From Actinomadura_C alba (lineage in GTDB: Bacteria > Actinomycetota > Actinomycetes > Streptosporangiales > Streptosporangiaceae): a stretch of DNA of 64,000 nucleotides. The stretch covers positions 1 through 64,000 of the forward strand of contig NZ_BAAAOK010000019.1 of the NCBI RefSeq assembly GCF_039530285.1. Reading direction: 5' to 3'. A program made the position numbers and the translations under genes. Shown here one piece after another: positions 59,102 to 64,000 of the stretch (the first letter of the stretch is position 1; every line of letters begins with the position of its first letter). The notes beneath the pieces were generated by a model. That model was not told the DNA's origin. It worked only from the letters and a program-made list of their open reading frames with translations, and ran no database searches.

Positions 59102-60088
59102 TCAGACCCCCGCGGCCTGCGGGACCGGGATGCCGGCGAGGACGTCCGCGACCACGTCGCCCGGCCCGCGCCCGCGCAGCTCGGCCTCCGGGGCAACGAT
59201 CAGTCGGTGCGCGATGACCGGGGCGGCGAGCACCTTGATGTCCTCGGGCACCACGTACGCTCGGCCGGCGGCGGCCGCACGCACCCGTGCGGCGCGCAGC
59301 AGCGCCAGGCTGGCCCGCGGGCTCGCGCCGAGCCGCAGATCGGCGTGGCCCCGGGTGGCGGCGACCAGGCGGACGACGTAGTCGTAGATGGGCCCGGCCA
59401 CGTGGACGCGGGCGGCGAACTGGATCATGCGCGCGACGTCGTCGCGGCTCGAGACCGGCGGCATCTTGTCGAGCGTCGCGCCGGTCGGCGCTCCCGCGAG
59501 CACGGCCACCTCGGACGCGTGGTCGGGATAGCCCATCGAGATGCGCATGAGGAACCGGTCGAGCTGTGCCTCGGGCAGCGGGTAGGTGCCGTCCATGTCG
59601 ACCGGGTTCTGGGTCGCGATGACCATGAACGGCCGGGGCACTGGATGGCCGCGGCCGTCGACGGTGACTCTGCGCTCCTCCATGACCTCGAGCAGGGCCG
59701 ACTGGGTCTTGGGCGAGCCGCGGTTGATCTCGTCGGCGACCACGATGTTGGCGAAGATCGGGCCGGGGTGGAATTCGAACGCGTTGCCGCCCTGGTTGAA
59801 GATCGAGACGCCTGTGACGTCGCTGGGCAGCAGGTCCGGGGTGAACTGGATGCGGTTCCACCGGGCCTCGACCGAGGCGGCGATGCTGCGGGCGAGGGTC
59901 GTCTTGCCCACGCCGGGCACGTCCTCGACGAGCAGGTGCCCCTCGCTGAACAGGCAGATCAGCGCCAGCTCGACCTTGTCCCTCTTGCCGCGGATGACCC
60001 GCTCGATGCTGGTGCCGAGGGCGTGGAACAGCTGCGCGAACCTCTTGGCCAGCGCGTCCGCGTCGGGCGCGGAATGATTCTCGGTCAT
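59102..60088 (-). CDS. MoxR-family AAA+ ATPase
   Basis: 328-residue AAA+ ATPase of the MoxR family, a chaperone that remodels vWA-type partners. Walker A is in LVEDVPGVGKTTLARSIA (DVPGVGKT at 56-63). Walker B follows as FANIVVADEINRGSPKTQSALLEVMEERRVTVDG, the sensor 1 region as FMVIATQNPVDMDGTYPLPEAQLDRFLMRI, and the lid as LGASPRASLALLRAARVRAAAAGRAYVVPEDI. All motifs are intact. It is the first gene of the MoxR-DUF58-transglutaminase operon. It lies divergent from the M50-like gene across a 337-base region with two sequence features. Confidence 0.93.
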   Translation of the reverse strand: MTENHSAPDADALAKRFAQLFHALGTSIERVIRGKRDKVELALICLFSEGHLLVEDVPGVGKTTLARSIAASVEARWNRIQFTPDLLPSDVTGVSIFNQGGNAFEFHPGPIFANIVVADEINRGSPKTQSALLEVMEERRVTVDGRGHPVPRPFMVIATQNPVDMDGTYPLPEAQLDRFLMRISMGYPDHASEVAVLAGAPTGATLDKMPPVSSRDDVARMIQFAARVHVAGPIYDYVVRLVAATRGHADLRLGASPRASLALLRAARVRAAAAGRAYVVPEDIKVLAAPVIAHRLIVAPEAELRGRGPGDVVADVLAGIPVPQAAGV

Positions 60089-60299
60089 GTGCGGCCCCCC
60101 GGCGCGCCGGACCGCCGTTCCCCGTTCAACCCCGTCACCCTCCAGCCGAACCGACCACGGCCGACGTAAATATGCGCATGAGCTACAGAAAATACCGACT
60201 TACGCTGACTTGCGATTGAGGAACCCTCAGACTTGGTGGTCGCCGGACGCGGTTCCCCCCGAGGTGCCACGGGGTCCGGATCACGTCCCGGTCCCGGGT

Positions 60300-60325
60300 G
60301 CCGAATGTACTGGCCGAATGTACTG
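60300..60325. repeat. 13-bp tandem duplication in the MoxR/M50 divergent region
   Basis: GCCGAATGTACTG occurs twice back to back (60300-60312, 60313-60325). The surrounding gap, 60089-60425, has an AT-richer stretch near 60165-60215 that may carry the MoxR promoter. No gene is seen in it. Confidence 0.6.
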
Positions 60326-60356
60326 AACGGACCGGCCGCGGATCGCGTCTTATTCC

Positions 60357-60382
60357 GCGACGGCCGACGGACCGGCCGTCGC
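60357..60382. promoter_or_regulatory. Inverted repeat upstream of the M50-like gene
   Basis: GCGACGGCCG-N6-CGGCCGTCGC, with perfect 10-bp arms, lies 43 bases before the GTG at 60426. It could be an operator or a leader hairpin. Confidence 0.4.
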
Positions 60383-60425
60383 ATGGCACCCTGGTGATCC
60401 GAGCCGGCGTAACCCGAGGGCGGAA

Positions 60426-61178
60426 GTGGACACAGCGAACATCGGCGACCTGTGGGGTCGCGTGACAGGGACCCAGCCCGCCCCTCCCTGGTGGCTCGTG
60501 GTCGTCGCGGGCGTCCTCGCCCTCCTGGCGGTCGGTCATCCGCCCACCTGGCGGATCGCCAGGAACGTGGTCACGATCGCCCATGAGGGCGGCCACGCGC
60601 TGGTCGCCCTGATCTTCGGCCGCAAGCTGGACGGGATCCGGCTGCACTCCGACACCTCCGGGGTCACGGTCTCGCGCGGCAAGCCGAACGGGCCGGGGAT
60701 GGTGTTCACCGCGATCGCCGGCTACACCACCCCGCCGCTGCTGGGGCTGGGGTTCGCGGTGCTGCTCAGCGCCGACCGCATCACCCTCATGCTGTGGGCC
60801 TCGCTTGCGCTGCTCGGCGCCATGCTCGTCATGATCCGCAACGCGTACGGCGTGTTCACGGTGGTCGGGACCGGAGCGGTCATCTTCGCGGTGTCGTGGC
60901 TCGGCGACGCCAACGTCCAGGCCGGTTTCGCCTACCTGGCGGCGTGGTTCCTCCTGCTCGCGGGCACCCGCCCCGTCATCGAGCTGCAGCGCATGCGCTC
61001 ACGGCACCAGGCGCCCAGGTCCGACGCCGACCAGCTGGCCCACCTCACCGGGGTGCCCGGGCTGGCCTGGGTGGGCGTGTTCGCGCTGATCGCACTGGTG
61101 TCGCTCCTGGCCGGCGCCAGCCTGCTGTTCCCCGAGACGACGTCGCTGCCCCAGCTGTCCGACCTGCCCGGCATCTGA
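60426..61178 (+). CDS. M50-family membrane metalloprotease-like protein
   Basis: 250-residue polytopic membrane protein. VVTIAHEGGHALVALIFGRKLDGIRLHSDTSG contains the zinc motif HEGGH (H53-E54-H57), as in site-2-protease-like M50B proteins. Six hydrophobic helices follow (LVVVAGVLALLAV, FTAIAGYTTPPLLGLGFAVLL, LMLWASLALLGAMLVM, AYGVFTVVGTGAVIFAVSWL, FAYLAAWFLLLAG, VGVFALIALVSLLAGASLLF). The second zinc-binding motif of true S2P enzymes (LDG/NxxPxxxLDG) is not evident, so activity is uncertain. The GTG at 60426 follows GAGGGCGGAA. It is monocistronic as far as can be seen. Confidence 0.8.
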   Translation: MDTANIGDLWGRVTGTQPAPPWWLVVVAGVLALLAVGHPPTWRIARNVVTIAHEGGHALVALIFGRKLDGIRLHSDTSGVTVSRGKPNGPGMVFTAIAGYTTPPLLGLGFAVLLSADRITLMLWASLALLGAMLVMIRNAYGVFTVVGTGAVIFAVSWLGDANVQAGFAYLAAWFLLLAGTRPVIELQRMRSRHQAPRSDADQLAHLTGVPGLAWVGVFALIALVSLLAGASLLFPETTSLPQLSDLPGI

Positions 61179-61251
61179 GAGTGCGCCGCCCCACCGGCCG
61201 GATCCGGTCAGGATCGTTCCCGAGGGCGGGCGCCCGGCGCACGATGGCGAG

Positions 61252-61362
61252 ATGGCCGAGAAGAAGCTCGATCGCGGTAAGTACCACCGGAAGCGGCGGG
61301 CCAGGCTGCGCCGTCACCGCCGCCGCAGCCGCCCCACCGTCGGCACGGGCAAGGGCCGCTGA
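61252..61362 (+). CDS. Small highly basic protein (36 residues)
   Basis: Candidate small gene, ATG 61252 to TGA 61362. The peptide starts AEKKLDRGKYHRKRRARLRR, continues with more Arg/His and ends PTVGTGKGR. It has about 18 Lys/Arg and no hydrophobic core. The composition is like nucleic-acid-binding tails or small ribosome-associated proteins. No clear ribosome site precedes it (GGCGAG touches the ATG). It lies between the M50-like gene and the SWIM gene, co-oriented with both. Intact reading frame and position are the only support. Confidence 0.4.
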   Translation: MAEKKLDRGKYHRKRRARLRRHRRRSRPTVGTGKGR

Positions 61363-61413
61363 CGAGGCTCCGGCGGGCTCCGGCGATGGCCGGAGAATGT
61401 CGGCGCGTCCCGA

Positions 61414-61419
61414 TAGTTT
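61414..61419 (+). promoter_or_regulatory. Leaderless-type -10 element for the SWIM gene
   Basis: TAGTTT ends seven bases before the GTG at 61427, with no ribosome-binding site between. Confidence 0.4.
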
Positions 61420-61426
61420 CGGGTGT

Positions 61427-62737
61427 GTGAGCGAACGGTGGGGGCGCGATCAGGTGCTCGGGCTGGCTCCCGACGCCCCGTCGGTCAAGGCCTCAGGCAC
61501 CCTGGCCAGACCGGCGCGATGGTCCGGTACGGGCTGTGACGAGGACGCCGTCTGGGGCACGTGCCAGGGCAGCGGAAAGAGCGCCTACCGCGCGAGCGTC
61601 GACCTGTCCGAGCCCGCCTTCCGCTGCTCGTGCCCGAGCCGCAAGTTCCCGTGCAAGCACGCCCTCGCGCTGCTGCTGCTGTGGAGCGACGGCCCGGTGC
61701 CCGAGGGCGCCCCGCCCGGCTGGGTGACCGAGTGGCTCACCGAGCGGCGGGCCCGGGCCGGGCGGCGCGTGGCGAGCGACACCGCGGCGGATGGCGCCAG
61801 GCCCGCCGGCACCCGGGATCCGAAGACCGCCGAGCGGCGGGAGCAGCGGGTCGCCGATGGCGTCGCCGAGCTCGACCAGTGGCTGCGCGACCAGGTCGCA
61901 CACGGCCTGGCCCACGCCGAGCGGGCTCCTTACCACCTGTGGGACGACGTCGCCCGCCGGCTCGTCGACGCGCAGGCCGGCGCGCTCGCCGGCCAGGTGC
62001 GCCGGCTCGCGTCGATTCCGCGCCGTGGCGCCGACTGGCCGCAACGGCTGCTGGCGGAGTACGCGCTGCTGCGCCTGCTGACCACCGCCTTCCGCCGCAG
62101 GGCCGAGCTGCCCGGCCCGCTGGCCGCCACCGTGCGGGCGCGGATCGGCTTCACGCTGACCCACGAGGAGGTCCTCGCGGGCGAGCGCGTCCGCGACCTC
62201 TGGTACGTCGCGGGCTCCAGCGACGCCGAGCAGGACCGGCTCATCACCCGCCGGGTGCTGCTGCGCGGCCGCGATACCGGGCGGTCCGCCCTCGTCCTGT
62301 CCTTCGCCGCGCCCGGCCGAGCGCTCGACGCCTCGCTGGTGGTGGGCGACACCGTCGACGCCGAGCTCGCCTTCTACCCCGGCGCGCAGCCGCTGCGCGC
62401 GATCGTGGCCGCGCGGCACGCGCCTCCGGGGCGCCGGGCCCCCCGGGGCACGACGGTCGAGGAGCTGCTCCGCGAGCACGCCGCCGCGCTGAGCCGCGAT
62501 CCGTGGCTGGACCGGTGGCCCGCCGTGCTGGCCGGGCTGCGGCTGGGCCGCGCCGGTGACGACGGCTGGCACGTGATCGACCCGGCCGGGCACGCGCTCC
62601 CGCTCCGTACGACCGATCCCTGGCGGCTGCTGGCGGTGTCCGGCGGCCGGCCGCTCACCGTGGCCGGCGAGTGGTCGGCGCGCGGGCTCGTGCCGTTGTC
62701 AGCCTGGCAGGAGGAGGACGGGCTGGTGATCCTGTGA
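61427..62737 (+). CDS. SWIM zinc-finger protein
   Basis: 436-residue protein. The SWIM zinc finger near the N-terminus is FRCSCPSRKFPCKHALALLLL, with C67, C69, C76 and H78 (CxC-x6-CxH). GSGKSAYRASVDL precedes it as the usual beta strand. The rest is helical and then beta-rich without catalytic motifs (AELDQWLRDQVAHGLAHAERAPYHLWDDVARRLVDAQAGALAGQVRRLASIP is typical of this family). The GTG at 61427 fits the -10 element. The stop overlaps the DUF5691 GTG by four bases. SWIM, DUF5691, MoxR-type ATPase and vWA genes form a recurrent set in actinobacteria; the later members would lie beyond the window. SWIM domains bind DNA or protein. Confidence 0.88.
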   Translation: MSERWGRDQVLGLAPDAPSVKASGTLARPARWSGTGCDEDAVWGTCQGSGKSAYRASVDLSEPAFRCSCPSRKFPCKHALALLLLWSDGPVPEGAPPGWVTEWLTERRARAGRRVASDTAADGARPAGTRDPKTAERREQRVADGVAELDQWLRDQVAHGLAHAERAPYHLWDDVARRLVDAQAGALAGQVRRLASIPRRGADWPQRLLAEYALLRLLTTAFRRRAELPGPLAATVRARIGFTLTHEEVLAGERVRDLWYVAGSSDAEQDRLITRRVLLRGRDTGRSALVLSFAAPGRALDASLVVGDTVDAELAFYPGAQPLRAIVAARHAPPGRRAPRGTTVEELLREHAAALSRDPWLDRWPAVLAGLRLGRAGDDGWHVIDPAGHALPLRTTDPWRLLAVSGGRPLTVAGEWSARGLVPLSAWQEEDGLVIL

Positions 62738-64000
62738 ACGCGTGGACCGAACACGTGTCCGCCGCGTTGCTCGGCACCCAGCGGCGGCCCCCTCCCTCGC
62801 TGCCCGAGGCCCCGGCGGGCACCGCCGACCCGGCCGGCCGGCTGCTCGACCAGGCCGCGCTGCTGACCGTGCGCCGGCGTGCCGGCCTGCTGCCCGGCAC
62901 GGCCGAGCCGGTGGCCCCCGCCCCGGCAGAGACCGCTCCGGTCGTCCCGCCCGAGGCGGCCCGCCGGCTGGCGCAGATCCTCGCCGGTGAGCGGTTCCGG
63001 GTGCTGCCGGAGTGGCTGGAACGGGCGGCCGAGCGCGGCTACCGGGTGCCGCCGCGGCTGCTGCCCGACCTGCTGGAGAAGGGCCGCACCGACCGTGGGC
63101 TCCGCCCGCTCATCGCCCGCGCCGCGGGTCGGCGCGGCGTGTGGCTGGCCCTGCGCAACACCGACTGGGCCTACCTGGTCGCCGTGGGCGAAGACGACGC
63201 GGCCGCCGACCCGGGGGCATGGCAGACCGGCACCCGCGGCCGGCGCGTCGCGCACCTCGTGCGACTGCGGGCCACCGACCCCGCCGCCGCCCTGGCGACG
63301 CTGCGCGAGACCTGGGACAGGGAACCGGCACCCGATCGCACGGTCTTCCTGGCCACCTTCGAGCGTGGGCTGTCCGCGGCCGACGAGGAGTTCCTCGAGG
63401 CCGCCCTCGACGACCGCGGGCAGGACGTGCGGCGGATCGCCGCCGACCTGCTCGCCCGGCTGCCCGGCTCCGCGTACGGCCGGCGGATGACCGAGCGGGC
63501 GCGTGTCTGCCTGCGCGGCGAGCACCGGACCGTACGCCACCGGGCGCAGCGGTGGATCGTCGTCGAGCCGCCGGCCGGCCACGACGACGCGATGCAGCGC
63601 GACGGCATTCCCTTCCACGCCGCCGAGCGGATCGGCGACCGGGCCGGGTGGCTGCGCGAGGTCCTCGCCCGCACGCCACTGGCCACCTGGACCGAGTTGT
63701 TCGGGATGCGCCCGATGGAGGTCGTGTGCCTGCCCATCGCCGACGCCGTCGACCATGACGTGCACAGCGCCAAGGACGTTCACCTCGGCTGGGCGCGCGC
63801 GGCCGTCCGCCAGCGCGACGCCGGGTGGGCCCGGGCGCTCCTCAAGGGCGGCGTCGTCGTCGACGAGGTCGAGGCGCTGGCCGATCTGCTCGCCGTGCTG
63901 CCCGCCGGGGAGCGCGACGCCGCGGCCGCCGACCTCATCCGCTGGGTCGAGGGCCACGACGACCTCATTCGCACGCTCGACCGGATCCCCGGCCCGTGGA
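62734..64000 (+). CDS. DUF5691 domain-containing protein (3' end outside window)
   Basis: At least 422 residues, running off the window end without a stop. It begins VNAWTEHVSAALLGTQRRPPPSL. HEAT-like helical units follow: RLLDQAALLTVRRRAGLLPG, RFRVLPEWLERAAERGYRVPPRLLPDLLEKG and LEAALDDRGQDVRRIAADLLARLPGSAYGRRMTERARVCL. This is the DUF5691 pattern as far as I can recognise it. There is no catalytic motif. The GTGA overlap with the SWIM stop couples translation. It probably acts with the SWIM protein and a downstream ATPase in one complex. Function unknown. Confidence 0.82.
   Translation, partial: MNAWTEHVSAALLGTQRRPPPSLPEAPAGTADPAGRLLDQAALLTVRRRAGLLPGTAEPVAPAPAETAPVVPPEAARRLAQILAGERFRVLPEWLERAAERGYRVPPRLLPDLLEKGRTDRGLRPLIARAAGRRGVWLALRNTDWAYLVAVGEDDAAADPGAWQTGTRGRRVAHLVRLRATDPAAALATLRETWDREPAPDRTVFLATFERGLSAADEEFLEAALDDRGQDVRRIAADLLARLPGSAYGRRMTERARVCLRGEHRTVRHRAQRWIVVEPPAGHDDAMQRDGIPFHAAERIGDRAGWLREVLARTPLATWTELFGMRPMEVVCLPIADAVDHDVHSAKDVHLGWARAAVRQRDAGWARALLKGGVVVDEVEALADLLAVLPAGERDAAAADLIRWVEGHDDLIRTLDRIPGPW

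Noticed and set aside
55648..59196. 1182-codon open frame on the minus strand
   Set aside because: The upstream part is the DUF58 gene read in the wrong frame; the real transglutaminase gene starts at 57939.

Overview
High-GC (about 70 percent) actinobacterial chromosome segment. The strong G/C bias at third codon positions, abundant GTG starts, leaderless TAnnnT promoters, a DUF397/DUF5753 regulator remnant and several MarR, TetR, LacI and ROK regulators point to a Streptosporangiales-type actinomycete. The lineage is inferred from style and not proven. No rRNA, tRNA or CRISPR array was seen. About 54 genes or gene remnants are supported.

Layout. (1) 1-8279: a tightly packed four-gene operon with an fnIII-rich protein, a zinc-ribbon GTPase, a large GTPase-associated protein of the GAP1 type and a membrane-anchored zinc-ribbon GTPase. 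This is the best candidate for an unusual system, probably one of the predicted NTP-dependent biological-conflict cassettes. (2) 8386-18223: secreted proteins (repeat propeller, LamG-like, PQQ sugar dehydrogenase-like, M6-type metalloprotease), a protein with a C-terminal SUKH domain, an SDR and a divergent MarR pair. (3) 18341-22866: an aldo/keto reductase, then a scarred stretch (truncated DUF5753 regulator with DUF397, a lipoprotein, an IS5-type transposase remnant), then a secreted hydrolase under a TetR-type palindrome.

(4) 22909-31209: a carbohydrate-uptake locus with a ROK repressor divergent from a binding protein, two permeases and a GH1 beta-glucosidase, followed by a Gfo/Idh/MocA oxidoreductase and a LacI regulator. 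There is no transporter ATPase, so a shared one elsewhere is expected. (5) 31397-35940: a GT-C type membrane protein, a CoA-transferase overlapping a thiolase, and a heptad-repeat coiled-coil protein. (6) 35991-40038: a siderophore-iron ABC system with iron boxes in the divergent promoter. (7) 40035-42090: a small hydrolase and a PPOX flavoprotein divergent from an HxlR-SCP2 regulator.

(8) 42091-43868: genomic debris (Tn3-type transposase tail, an 18-bp inverted repeat, small orphan genes, an internally deleted HTH regulator). (9) 43910-49829: a HAD protein, a pyrimidine-dimer-glycosylase-like protein, an acyl-CoA dehydrogenase with an alpha-methylacyl-CoA racemase, and a three-gene operon (unknown protein, DUF4166, TetR) behind twin TetR palindromes. 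(10) 49826-60088: an envelope or signalling block with a membrane protein, a Ser/Thr kinase with an extracellular fnIII-like domain, an anchored propeller/fnIII protein, and a transglutaminase-DUF58-MoxR operon. (11) 60426-64000: an M50-like membrane protease, a 36-residue basic protein, and a SWIM zinc-finger protein translationally coupled to a DUF5691 protein that runs off the window.
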